NCBI GenBank assembly: GCA_019649035.1
Contig: BMAT01008079.1
Span: forward strand, 30,888 to 54,638
Direction of reading: 5' to 3'
Length of the DNA stretch: 23,751 nt
Origin: Elysia marginata
Taxonomy: Eukaryota > Mollusca > Gastropoda > Plakobranchidae
A model generated the notes under the pieces. It made no database searches, was not told where the DNA came from, and saw only the letters and a list, made by a program, of their open reading frames with translations. The translations under genes were made by a program, and so were the position numbers. Below, in pieces: positions 1-9,941 of this stretch (position 1 is the stretch's first letter; every line of letters starts with the position of its first letter).

Positions 1-498
1 TTTAGATATTTTAGTGGGTATCATTATTTCAACCCCTTAGGTACCTGGGAGTTTATAAGCCTCTGAATGAAAAAATATTAGAAAGATATTGCAAAAGAAA
101 GGTAAAAAATTTGCATCTGCTCAAGGAACAACAACTTATTTAAGTGAACTAATCACTTATTTCACAATTTATGTCTCTGTGACCATTCATGAGCCTTGAA
201 AAACTTGAATTTAATAAGCCCTCTAGGACACAGAAAATTTTTTTGAAAGATGACTGGGTTTTTTTGTTGTTGTTTTCTTTTTCCCAAGAAAGTTTAAAAA
301 AAAAAAGTAAGATTTTCCTGGGCTTTTCACTATGGAGGTTTGCATGTTTGCTTTCACCTAAACCAAGATGAAACAAAAAAAAAAGCCTTTCTCTAAGGGC
401 TTGCAAAGTCATTGAAGTCCAAATGTTCAAAGTCAAGCTACTTCTTCCATAGTTTATAGATTTAAACACGACTTTTTTAAAGCCTTCCACAAACTCAC
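1..498 (-). other. SHOC2 intron sequence at the left edge
   Basis: The stretch is AT-rich with homopolymer runs. I see no LRR-coding segment in either strand, so it is most simply the start of the intron after exon 9. Confidence 0.6.
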
Positions 499-603
499 AT
501 AAACTGAACAAAACTGAGAGGGTCCACCAGTGGGGTACTTTTCAAAATAGTTTCGGGATAACGTTATACTGGTCAGTTTGGTGAGGCTGGAAAGAAGGCC
601 CTC
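499..603 (-). CDS. SHOC2: SHOC2 coding exon 9 (LRR10-LRR11), last exon in the window
   Basis: Thirty-five codons ([20 protein letters not shown] then [15 protein letters not shown]) matching the LLSSL.KL.SLTL.RN and GGPSQF blocks. The acceptor is TTTCTTTCCAG and the donor TAT|GTGAGT, phase 0. The next expected residues (SLNMEHN-like) were not found between 1 and 498. Confidence 0.95.
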
Positions 604-3600
604 CTGGAAAGAAATTGAAAAAAAACCGCAAACAATTGGTAATATTAAACCTTTTCTTTAAATTATTTGTAATCCTTTCTTTTATAAATAGGATTACTAT
701 TGATCACGTTTTCAACTTTTGCCCTTTAGCTCGATGTTATTTATAAAGTTGTCATACGATGACTTAGTATTAAGTTAGGCTTTATTGATTATTAATTCTT
801 TACCTATCATAACTGATGGTGCAGATACTCCAGTGAAGCAATTGAAAAAAGACATTTTCTTTCAGCGTGACCAAAATTTCTTTTCATACAAAGTTCTCTC
901 ACACCTCTTTTCTCTGAATAGAAAAAGACCTTGCAGTCACCAGACTCAGCGTCTCCTATTACCCTTACTTAAGTAGTCTAGAAAAATTTAAACCGGTTAT
1001 AACAAATTAAATGAAAACATGTTCTGTGATTTAACGCAAAAGGTGGTATGCATACAAAGTTTTTTTTTCCTGTGTCACAAACACCAGAAATGATAGGCAA
1101 GTAAACGAATAAAACTCCTGATGCGAGACTTGTGAGTTATTTTGATAACTTGAAAATGTGGAAAGTCGAGTGAAGAAAGTAGAAAATAAGTTTATTCAAC
1201 TCAAAATGAAGAAATCAACACGAAACAGTATTCACACCCAGCAGCAGTCGAAAATAATAACAGTGGAATTGCCAATGCCCAGCATAAACAAATTGTAGAT
1301 TTAACTTTTGCAGAAAACTGCTCACTCTCTCATTGTCCAGTATGCTATCCTCTCTGTCTTCTCAGTCTTTTCAAACTTTTTTTATCAACCACGCGAGCTC
1401 TATTTATAAGCAAAACACACATCTAGAAATAGAACACAAGTTCTAGCTATTGCTCGAAAATTTGACCCTTTACAAGAAAGGTGAGAAAAGCGTAGCCTAA
1501 TATGGCAGCGATACCCAATCGCAAGCCAAGTTAAAATAAGTNNNTAAACAAATCGTAGATTTAACTTTTGCAGAAAACTGCTCACTCTCTCATCGTCCAG
1601 TACGCTATCCTCTCTGTCTTCTCAGTCTTTTCAAACTTTTTATATCAACCACGCGAGCTCTATTTATAAGCAAAACACACATCTAGAAATAGAACACAAG
1701 TTCTAGCTATTGCTCAAAAATTTGACCCTTTACAAGAAAGGTGAGAAAAGAGTGGCCTAATATGGCAGCGATACCCAATCGCAAGCCAAGTTAAAATAAG
1801 TTGCCCGAAATTCCTCCTACGTCATCAAACATTATGTAAATGAACCCGAAGGTGGGAATCTAGATAAATCCAGAAGCCTAGATCTACAAAACTAACAATA
1901 GGCGATCATTCTAGATTTTAATGAGTTATGAAAACCGTAAGTTACTTATAACTACGAATACTTAACACATCCCATTAAGAAAACAAGCATAGCCTTAATC
2001 TAGGCCTACATTGTACATAGCATGACTAAGGAACTAGACTAAAACAATGTCTAACTTCGTTATATCCTGTTCATTTCAATTAAATTAACAAGTCGCTAAA
2101 ACTCACAGGCAAGAATGATATGTTGTTTCCTTCCACGTTAAATTCATCCATGTTCACACAGTTTGCCAAAGTTGACGGGATCACACTAAGACGGTTGTAC
2201 CTTTGGATGTACATAAGATACAGTTAAAAGATAAGTCCTGTGGTTGACTTTTGATATCCATAGGATACAGTTAAAACATAAGTCCTGTGGTTTACTACAA
2301 GACATAGTGTAAAACAACGGCAGTAATAAAACATTTGAAATTGCCTAAGCAATGTACGCATGTTGCTATAATTTGCTTTCAGCTTGAAGATCAATAAGAA
2401 GAAGCAAAAAAAAAGGCTTGCTCATGGTCAGTGAAAAAAGCCAACTTTTTTTTTGTTTTCTATTCTTAATCCAAAACGTATGGCTGGTAACATTTCCAGG
2501 ATGGAAGACAATAGGTCATAGTTTCAATAATTTATTGCTTTGATTTTTTAAGAAAAACATACTCTGATCCTAATTGTTCGACAAGAGAAGAAAACACCTA
2601 GAAGTAAGCACAAAACTTCAACAGACTTTGCTTATGAGCTATCATTAAACATTATCACATGAAAAAACTAAAAAACTCATTAGAATTTTTCACCAATTGA
2701 ATCCATGTGTTTTGACATTCTATGTCTATCTTACTTACCTAAGCCCCAAGCGAGTCAAAGCTGTGAGGTTACCAATGGAGTCTGGGATGTCAAGAAGTTC
2801 ATTGTGCTGGAGGTCTAATGAATTCAACATTACACAGTTGCCGATACCTTTGAATGAATTTGAAGAAAAAAAGAAATAAACATGGTGCCTGAATATAATA
2901 AACATGTCTTTCTTTAAAACAAATGGTAAGTCTTGTTACATAGATCATTATAAAAAAATAAAGAGGAAAAACACGAAGAAGACAGTGATGAAGAATACGA
3001 AAAAAAAAGAAGAGGAGGAGGAGTGAAAGAAGAATGATAACAAAAGAATGAGGGATGAAGATAAGTTAATTTTACAAGTATGGAATTATAACAATCTTCA
3101 TCTGCTACCAGAAACATGCAATTGGTGAAACAAAACAAGGCTAATAACAATTCGTGTGCTCTTTTTCATAGAAACTTTATCTCCTTTTTGATACCCCTTA
3201 TGCAGTAAAATCATCACAAGTTCACAATCGTTTATGATATTTTTCCTGCTTAACGTTGGTGAAAATTACAAATCGAAAATGTCTAAATTTTTGTTGACCA
3301 ATTTTTTTTTACCCCAGCAGACAAAATCATTAACTTGCCAAGTGTTTTAACTGTGTTGTTAGCCAGAACAACCAATCGGAAGTGTTGATTTTGTCATGTG
3401 TTGTGATATTTACCCGTTTGTTTTTTATATCTGTCTATGCCGTTTTATCTCGGTGTTTAGTTTTGCCCTAACAATGTAAAACTTATTTTAAAGTAAAACA
3501 CTTTTTATAAAACAATTTATCCCTTACTGAATCAGTATCTATATTATTGAGAATGGTGACCTCTGAAAAGTCATGAGAAGGAAATATCTTGTAAATCTAC

Positions 3601-6600
3601 AATCTCGCTGCAATTTCAGAACGCATTTAACATGTCTGAGAGAGAGGGCCACAACAACTTGGGGACTGGCCACATTGGCAATATTTTGTGTAACTCTTCA
3701 GCTCTGCAAGAAACTGGCTTTCTACAAGACAACGTAAGAACTTACTTTCAGGCAGGTGCTCCAGATGATTATGTGAAATATCAAAGATGACGAGTTTCTC
3801 CAGTTTCCCAATACCATTGGGCAATTCCTTGATTTTATTTTCCCTTAAGCTAAATTTTGTTAAACTCTGTAGATAGACAGGCAAATAAGAGAACATTTGG
3901 TCAATCAGCAATATTAACCCTTTAGGAGATAAAAAAAAATCTAATAAAAATTAACATTATTGTTAAAGAAATGGAATGGCCATTTTTATGTTTACGGACA
4001 ATAAAGTCTTATATTTCTAAAACCAGCAAAATAATATGTAAGGGCCAAAAAATTTAAAAAAAAAAAAGAAAACTCAAAGGAATCCTTTATTTAAAAAAAA
4101 AAAAAAAAAGAAGACTCACAGTTAAATTGCTTATGTCTTCATCCACCACGCGGATCCTGTTAAATCTGAGGAATAGCGTGTTCAGCGACCGCAGCTGATA
4201 GACAACCTTGGGGATCTGTGAAGGTCAGTGCAGAAAACCATTGACATCAAGACTTTGGTACAGCATCAACACACACACACACAACAAAAATCTCCATTTC
4301 TGTGTATCTCTCCACGCCACCAGGGGGTGAATCAGGCTGATGTCAAATGTTTCACATTCAAACCCAAGGTTTTTTTTTTGGATTGTTGTTTTCTTTTTTT
4401 TTTTTTTGAGAAATGCATTTTTTGAGCTTCCTAAGCTAAAAGAAAATTCCTAACAGATATTAAAACTTATGACAATTTAGAATACTGAGAAAAAGGAAGG
4501 AAATGCATTTCCTCAAATTACAATTTCAAACTTTCAACTCATTTACCCTGGGGTGAGTGGTGGTGTAACTGCTAGGGGGAAACGACCTCAATATGTTGTG
4601 TGCCTGAAAAATAACGACCCTTATGCTCATCTTGGTAGTGGGAAACTTTACTTCACCTTTTTACTTCAAGTGCTGAGCACCTTGTGTCTCGTTCACCTTC
4701 ATGGACTCGTATATACATGTACGTGTAACACAAAATTTAATCTAAGATTAACAACAACTTCGAACTCCTGAAACAATTACAAATAATAATTTCCGCTTCA
4801 GAAATAGCTTATCATATCTCCCCCCAAAAACCGAACTTGTTTATCTGCTGCAACTGACATAAGGGTTTGTTAACATTAAGAAAAAACTACTCTACTTCCT
4901 GAAGCAACTGCAAAACAAATTGTTCAGATTTGGATCAGCCTATTGTAAACATCCAATACAGAAAACTGAGGTTGCCTGCTGCAACTGAAATAAGAATAAT
5001 GCAAAGTGTGTTGACATGAGGAGATAAATCTTCTGCAGTTGATCTACGGATAAGGACATTTCTTATCATAAGTATAAAGCCTGTCATAACATGACCATTA
5101 AATCAAATTTTTTTTTTTGCCTTTGCCTTTTGTTGCTATAAAAATATAAACAGCACATGAAAAAGTGACTTTAGAACATTTTAAAAAGGCAACTATTTAT
5201 CACAACAACCAATTGACCTCTTGCAACTTATTGTGCCGTAAATCCAAGACCCGCAATTTTGTGAGGGCAGCAAACGTTTCTGGCAAGCTTGATATAGAGT
5301 TCTCATTGAGCGCGAGAATCATGAGGTCCTTGAGGGAGCCCATCTCTGGCGGCAGCTGCATCAGTCTGTTGCTGTAGAGGTAGAGCTCTTGCAGGCAGGT
5401 CAGCTCTTTGATGCTCGTTGGTAGCAGGGAGATCTAAACGTGATCAAAGGAAAAATATTGTCCACCGTAAAGAAAGTCGTAGGATAAATATAAATTCTTT
5501 TTTTGCAAAAAGGAAGATTTTTCTTGCGTTAAGTTCCACTGAGTCAAATCTATTCTCTCTCACACATTTTATAGCATACTTTATACAAAAAACAAAACAA
5601 AAACAAAGGTAAACATTTCAAAAACTGATAATTGTTTTCAGCTGTTACTTTGTCCGTCCAGTTTACCTGTGACTTGCTTAGGTCCAGCCTAGAAGACCAT
5701 TCCTCCTTGCACTTCTTGAACTCTTTTGCAACATCCTGACATCAAGGAGAAGAAGAGAAAAAAAAAGATGCACAAAAAAATATAATTATAATACACAATA
5801 AATGAGTATTTTTTCCCATTAGTGGCAATACAATCAACATCAATCATGATTTAAAATGGCTGAATTCAAAAATTTTCTCATACACAAAAGAACTGATTTG
5901 TTGAAAATTATAATCTGAATTACCCTTTAGATAAATCACCTCCAAGGGGTGGTTTTATTTATAACTTTGTTATGGATATTGTTTCAAAAGCCCTTTTCCT
6001 TATTGGCTTAAGAGGTGGTAACTATTCATTTAATGGAATTTTTTTTTTTTTAGGCTACCACCTACCTCAGGAAGCCTCTTTGGGATTTTTTCACTTGAGC
6101 CAATGATTAATTTTGATTCAAAATCTTCCCTTTTAAAAAGGCTGTATTACATATAAACTATAACTACTGTTTTCCTGTCCCTCTGTCTTTCTCAGGGTTC
6201 TATTCCTCATTCACTCAAATAAAAAAAAACTTGAAAAAAAAAAAAAAAAACACACGAGACTCAACTAATCCAATAGCACTGTTTTTTACTTCCCTGTCAA
6301 GGTTTCACTTAGTACATCTTCTCTTATCTTCACCACTGGTACCAAACCATCCACTTGACCCACTTAAACTGGAAGGATAGTATTTCAGATAGTTCATCTC
6401 TGCAGGCTTTGCTCAAGAGATTGGAATGCTTGAAAGAGAGCTGCCAAATTTATGACAGATACGTCTTTATATTTAGCCTCTAAAGGCATATATATAGTTG
6501 CTTGATTTCGTTTCATTTTGCTCAATAGTTTTTCAATTTGTTTCATAGTAGAAATATGGTCCCTTATTTTTCATTGAGACTGTTTCAAGGTTAAAAGTCC

Positions 6601-8821
6601 ACACATCCAGGGCTGGGATTAGGTTCAGGCGTACCAAGCTAAAAGCCAGGATTCAGGCTGCAGTATAGTTAAGTCTTTTGACACCCCCCCCCCCCCCCCC
6701 CCCCCACCAAAATAAGGGTTTCAAGGCCAAATCAGACATATTCACTTCCAAGTTGGGCTAATTTTTGCACTTCTTTTTCATTTTCTATGTTATAAGCCAG
6801 GAAAAATAAAGATTTCAAAGAATTACACAATGTTCAGATATGTCCATTTGCTTTCAACAAAACACAGCTTGTAGAACACAAAATTTATCAGTTTTAGCAT
6901 TGATTTGAACGGAAATCCTGTACAATAAGGTAAAATGGCATTGGCTGCATTTAGCCTTGAAACCACTTCATGCTTTTATACCCACTAAAGGAGCTCAAAA
7001 ATACACCTTTCCTATGATGACCTTTTAATAATTTGATGTACAAAACTTACAACAAAAATTTTTTAGTTGTAAAAAAAATATTTAGGCAGTAATTTTTCAA
7101 CGATAAAGATAATTTATCCTCAATTAATACTTCAGAGATACTAAATTATTTTTTTTAGGAAGAACCAGATACGAGCCCAGATTATTGCATCTCTCTTAGA
7201 AGATCATTGTCATTAGCCTGTACCAATGACTACTTTATGTCCATCAAAAATATAAAGGACCTACAAATTTACTTACATACAGATACTGATAAATCTAGGT
7301 TGGGGATATTTTATAATAGCGATTTAACAATATCATAAAGCAGAGCTGAGTGCAATTAATCCAGGTCGCTAAATGATTGAATTACGCCAGAAATCCCACT
7401 ATGGATTCTTTATGACGCAATCTTATGTAAGTGTCCGCTCCATCACAGCTTCCCAAATTTCTGTGTTTCCGCGATGGAACCCCAGCCATTGTTATTCATT
7501 TCATTGGGACTTGTTTAGTTTATGTTCCAAGAAAAAAAAAAAGGTATAAAATAACAAATATTCTTAACTCCTTGCCACAGCCCATACTCACCAAATCAGC
7601 TTTTACTGAGGGCCTTTGGGGCACACATGGTTTTGCCTTGCTCTGTCCTGGCATAGTGACTGACACTTGCTTTTTCCCCATGCCAGGATCGATGGCGAGG
7701 GAGGACATGCTGCTTTTTTTGTCCTGGAGCTGCACAACATAATATTGAGATTTTTTAATGCAATCGAATAATAAGTAGAAAAAGATCGGAGTGTCAATAT
7801 TATTTGTTTCTATCTTATTATTCCATGTTAACAATTTGAATCAGCACATGAAAAAAACATATTCTCAGGGGGGGGNAATTATAAATACATTTACCTTAGA
7901 CCCAAGTGCATTAGTTTTTTGCCTTATAATTTTTCTAGGTCTGTTATAAATTAAAATTTGTTTTTACAGCTGATCTACCAGGGTGACTTCTTGGGTTATA
8001 TTTATCTCTAACATATTCTGTCTCATAAGTACAAAAATTATAGAAATCAAGCTTCAAGGTGATAGTTATAGTGCAGGGGAGAAGCATCATCATTTCATGG
8101 AAAGGTTTCCTTGACAGGCATGCCCCCTGAGCTTCCCACAAAGAAGCCTGAAACTCAAATTATGTCAACCCCTGCGGTAAAATATTGATGTTATAACCAT
8201 GCATGGATGCATGACAGTATGACTGCAAAAACTAACATTAATTTTAAGTTCACTCCTGTTCAAATGCAAAATTATAAAAATGAAGACTTGAGAGAGACCA
8301 AATGACAAGCTACTGACTGAGCCTCCCTGAACAATCTTCCATACAAGTTTTTTGTGTCAATCTTAAACCAATGATCGAATGATACATAGAGCTACACAGA
8401 GAAATAGAAAACCGTTACAGTGTATTACTATATTTGATGAATAAATTAAATTTACAAAGTATTTATATATAGGAAAAACTTTCAAAATGATTAATATCTA
8501 ATTTCTAAATACAAAAGACTGTTTCACAATTTTCCTGATTTTTTTTAGAGTTTGGAATTTATGACAAAATTTTAACTTTCATAAAAAACTGACCTTATCT
8601 CCTGGTCCATCCTTGATGGAAATAGTATCAACTGCCACATCCAAATCATCATAGTCAAGGGGCTCCTGACCAAAAGCGCCTCTATCATACTCAGGTGAGT
8701 CGGAATCTGTTTGTGAAAGAGGGCCCTGGCCTAAGTAACTATCAGCGCCCTTCCAGTCGGCCAAGCGTTCTGCAGCGGCCGAGTTCTCCCGAGATTTTGT
8801 GCTTGTTTTCTTGGATGACAT
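499..8821 (-). CDS. SHOC2: SHOC2 leucine-rich-repeat scaffold protein (gene span, nine coding exons, 3' part off-window)
   Basis: SHOC2 is a cytoplasmic LRR scaffold that joins MRAS-GTP and the PP1 catalytic subunit to dephosphorylate RAF and promote ERK signalling (family knowledge). Exons 8594-8821, 7592-7729, 5667-5735, 5218-5433, 4120-4215, 3746-3866, 2739-2847, 2107-2200 and 499-603 join to 392 codons with no stop. Intron phases in order are 0,0,0,0,0,1,2,0. Residues 1-122 are a low-complexity tail. From about 139 there are 11 LRRs of mostly 23 residues (LxxLxLxxNxLxxLP), against 20 in the vertebrate protein of about 580 residues. Diagnostic matches include [54 protein letters not shown] and GGPSQF. 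The start is the first in-frame ATG, with A at -3. The C-terminal repeats should lie left of position 1. The tail is acidic where the vertebrate one is lysine-rich. Confidence 0.95.
604..2106 (-). other. SHOC2 intron 8
   Basis: Noncoding, AT-rich. It contains a near-identical 257-bp duplication around an NNN gap and nothing else recognisable. Confidence 0.7.
1285..1801. repeat. 257-bp direct duplication separated by NNN
   Basis: 1285-1541 and 1545-1801 align end to end at a 260-bp offset, with only a handful of substitutions and small indels. The three Ns at 1542-1544 lie exactly between the copies. This may be a real tandem duplication, or two haplotype ends joined at a gap. Confidence 0.95.
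2107..2200 (-). CDS. SHOC2: SHOC2 coding exon 8 (LRR9-LRR10)
   Basis: The first base completes an Arg codon, then [20 protein letters not shown] and [11 protein letters not shown] follow. The acceptor ATCCAAAG is poor in pyrimidines and lies at the edge of a 47-bp intronic duplication. The donor is CCT|GTGAGT, phase 0. Confidence 0.94.
2202..2297. repeat. 47-bp tandem duplication abutting the exon 8 acceptor
   Basis: Two copies share GATACAGTTAAAA and ATAAGTCCTGTGGTT at a 47-bp spacing (2217 and 2264). The similarity runs up to the AAAG acceptor at 2201. The second copy carries its own AAAG at the equivalent place. Confidence 0.75.
2739..2847 (-). CDS. SHOC2: SHOC2 coding exon 7 (LRR7-LRR9)
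   Basis: Encodes [20 protein letters not shown] through LTRLGL. The [10 protein letters not shown] and [13 protein letters not shown] blocks are nearly identical to vertebrate SHOC2. It enters in phase 1 after TTCAAAG and leaves in phase 2 at CTTAG|GTAAGT. Confidence 0.96.
2848..3745 (-). other. SHOC2 intron 6
   Basis: Noncoding and AT-rich. It has one purine-rich patch on the plus strand at about 2945-3045, and no other structure was seen. Confidence 0.65.
3746..3866 (-). CDS. SHOC2: SHOC2 coding exon 6 (LRR6-LRR7)
   Basis: Encodes [16 protein letters not shown] through HNHLEHLPE, close to the vertebrate SIRENKIKQLP...LEHLPK segment. The acceptor is TATCTACAG, phase 0. The donor is GAAA|GTAAGT, phase 1. 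Downstream open codons are intronic read-through. Confidence 0.96.
4120..4215 (-). CDS. SHOC2: SHOC2 coding exon 5 (LRR4-LRR5)
   Basis: Thirty-two codons ([20 protein letters not shown] onward to DISNLT) that align with the vertebrate IPSVVYRL...LRFNRI segment. The acceptor is CTTCACAG and the donor ACT|GTGAGT, both phase 0. Confidence 0.95.
4216..5217 (-). other. SHOC2 intron 4
   Basis: Noncoding. It holds a short CA run near 4270 and a poly-T tract near 4395-4407. Nothing else was recognised. Confidence 0.65.
5218..5433 (-). CDS. SHOC2: SHOC2 coding exon 4 (LRR1-LRR4)
   Basis: Seventy-two codons covering the end of LRR1, all of LRR2-3 and the start of LRR4. Hallmarks are [28 protein letters not shown] and [10 protein letters not shown]. 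The acceptor is CACGTTTAG. The donor is GAG|GTCAAT, which is weak at +3 to +6 but is the only one that joins LQE to IPK of exon 5 in frame. Confidence 0.95.
5667..5735 (-). CDS. SHOC2: SHOC2 coding exon 3 (entry to LRR domain)
   Basis: Twenty-three codons reading [13 protein letters not shown] then [10 protein letters not shown]. This aligns with the vertebrate segment just before LRR1 (KEL.KC.EE..., RLDLSK). The acceptor is GATGTCAG and the donor CAG|GTAAAC, both phase 0. Confidence 0.93.
5736..7591 (-). other. SHOC2 intron 2
   Basis: An AT-rich intron of 1.86 kb with homopolymers. The only distinct feature is the C tract at 6684-6705. No coding segment was found. Confidence 0.65.
6684..6705 (+). 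repeat. Poly-C homopolymer (22 nt)
   Basis: An uninterrupted run of 22 C on the plus strand (G on the transcribed RNA sense strand) in SHOC2 intron 2. The length is likely to be polymorphic or approximate. Confidence 0.9.
7592..7729 (-). CDS. SHOC2: SHOC2 coding exon 2 (linker before LRRs)
   Basis: Encodes residues 77-122, a Lys/Ser/Pro-rich linker ([10 protein letters not shown] to VKADL). The acceptor is TTGTGCAG and the donor TTG|GTGAGT, both phase 0. The segment KKQVSVTM sits where vertebrate SHOC2 carries its short PP1-docking (RVxF-like) motif. It is at best a degenerate version, with Val where the motif wants Phe. The call rests on phase, good splice sites and junction with exon 3 rather than on strong similarity. 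Confidence 0.8.
7730..8593 (-). other. SHOC2 intron 1
   Basis: Noncoding AT-rich sequence, with a single N at 7876 at the end of a G run (a base-calling problem). Nothing else was recognised. Confidence 0.65.
8594..8821 (-). CDS. SHOC2: SHOC2 coding exon 1 (start codon, acidic tail)
   Basis: Encodes residues 1-76, starting [20 protein letters not shown], followed by an acidic stretch that includes DSDSPEYD and [10 protein letters not shown]. The MSS start matches the vertebrate SHOC2 N-terminus, but the rest does not align by eye. The exon is assigned by phase, position and the ATG. The reading frame stays open for nine codons upstream of this ATG but has no other ATG there, so the first Met is at 8819-8821. 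The donor is AAG|GTCAGT, phase 0. No convincing acceptor lies just before the ATG, so the exon probably includes some 5' UTR. Confidence 0.85.
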
Positions 8822-9249
8822 TGTGTTTTCAGTTGGTAAAACACACAAAAAATTATGTGTTATTTAGAAAAACAAGAACTGTCTTGCTCATTGTGATCAC
8901 TCTTTATGTATTGATGTTACAGAGAAAAGACACTCATAGCATTCTCATTATGATGAGGTGTGGCTCGTCTGATGCTGGCTTGACAGTCCTGCATAAAAAG
9001 AAAAATTTCAATTCGATTTTTAATTATTACAACAGCAGTACAAGTGAGGTTTGGGAGAGAGGGTTAGGCAGTTCACTAGAACTAATTATTGAACAGTAAT
9101 CTTAATCTTACATCTTTCTCAGATCCTATATATTATAACTGTATTGAAAAGAATAATCATGGCCCTGGAGTTGAAGAGAAAAGGAAATGCCATAAGCGAC
9201 TGTTTTGCACAGCTATTCAAGCAAACCATTGCATGTTGGTCTTCTTTAA
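8822..9249 (-). promoter_or_regulatory. SHOC2 5' flank: presumed 5' UTR and promoter region
   Basis: This stretch lies directly upstream of the SHOC2 ATG. I see no clear TATA box, CpG-rich block or splice acceptor close to the start codon. The role is inferred from position only. A piggyBac-like element begins at its far end. Confidence 0.3.
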
Positions 9250-9263
9250 CTCACTTGCTACGA

Positions 9264-9284
9264 ATGCGCCAGCGTATGGCGCAT
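9264..9284. repeat. Perfect hairpin, 8-bp arms, in the left end of the piggyBac-like element
   Basis: ATGCGCCA at 9264-9271 and TGGCGCAT at 9277-9284 are perfect reverse complements with a 5-nt loop. Subterminal repeats of this sort often mark transposase-binding regions. Confidence 0.9.
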
Positions 9285-9307
9285 CACCCGTCAGTTGCCA
9301 AACGCGG

Positions 9308-9328
9308 ATGCGCCACCCCTTGGCGCAT
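9308..9328. repeat. Second identical-arm hairpin in the left end
   Basis: The same 8-bp arms recur (9308-9315 and 9321-9328) with a different 5-nt loop. A third unpaired ATGCGCCA follows at 9358-9365. Confidence 0.9.
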
Positions 9329-9547
9329 CAACATTAACTATCGATTTCTCAAGCTAGATGCGCCAGAAGTGTGGGGTTTCGTTTCGGACGTTAGTATAAC
9401 TTCTTATCTTTGTTTATGCCGAGTTTCCCGGATGTAACTCTTTAACTTTAGAAGTTATGGTTACTCAAAACAATGAGACCCTAGTTTCACTTGCTACTGG
9501 CTGGGCAGAGACGAAGAAAGCTAACAAACATATTACAAATAATAAAT

Positions 9548-9751
9548 TAGGCAGAATTCAGTGATGAAGAAGTGGATCTAGGGCTAGATATGAGCAACAA
9601 CGATTCTGAATATGAACTTGAAGGTATTGATGGCTCTGAATCAGACTCAGAACCTGAAGTTGTGGCTAGTACTAGTGTAGATCTAGATCTAGATCTAGTG
9701 TCAAAAAAAATTCTAAAACCTCAAAAACAGCAAACTTTAAAAAAATTGTGA
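9548..9751 (+). pseudogene. Remnant of piggyBac-type transposase N-terminus
   Basis: One plus-strand frame reads EFSDEEVDLGLDMSNNDSEY followed by further Asp/Glu/Ser-rich sequence and VASTSVDLDLDLVSKKILKP, then stops. Acidic SDEE/SDSE-rich leaders of this type precede the catalytic domain in piggyBac transposases. A stop (TAG) lies just upstream in this frame. A second open frame from an ATG at about 9458 (MVTQNNETLVSLATGW) ends near 9565, suggesting one frameshift. No catalytic region follows. The assignment rests on composition, motif and TTAA context. Confidence 0.55.
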
Positions 9752-9941
9752 AAAAAAAAGTTTTAAAGATATTAACTGCAAATAAAAAGCATTGCAAAGT
9801 TCTTTTCTTTTAAAACATTATACTAAATTATTGAGCAGATTAAACAATACTACGATTTTTGATGATTTTTCAAAAACAACCCAAAATGTCCAGTATTCAG
9901 CGTATGTGACAGTGTTCGGAGCCTAGTGCTAAGTGAGTTAA

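Larger units (their letters stand above)
9250..9937 (+). mobile_element. piggyBac-like nonautonomous element (deletion derivative)
   Basis: The 688-bp element is flanked by TTAA on both sides (9246-9249 and 9938-9941), the target-site signature of the piggyBac superfamily. Its ends form imperfect inverted repeats starting CTCACTT (left CTCACTTGCTACGAATG, right read inward CTCACTTAGCACTAGGC). The left end holds two perfect 8-bp-arm hairpins of ATGCGCCA/TGGCGCAT. Inside is an acidic reading frame (about 9550-9750) like the N-terminus of piggyBac transposases, and the catalytic DDE domain is absent. AGCGTATG recurs near both ends. This is most likely an internally deleted copy, mobilised in trans by a full-length relative if mobile at all. 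Confidence 0.8.

Noticed and set aside
149..511. Long minus-strand open frame at the left edge as further SHOC2 exon
   Set aside because: No leucine-rich-repeat pattern. It overlaps the exon 9 donor and reads intron.
8695..9099. Plus-strand open frame of 134 codons
   Set aside because: Antisense to SHOC2 exon 1 and its flank, with no recognisable domain.
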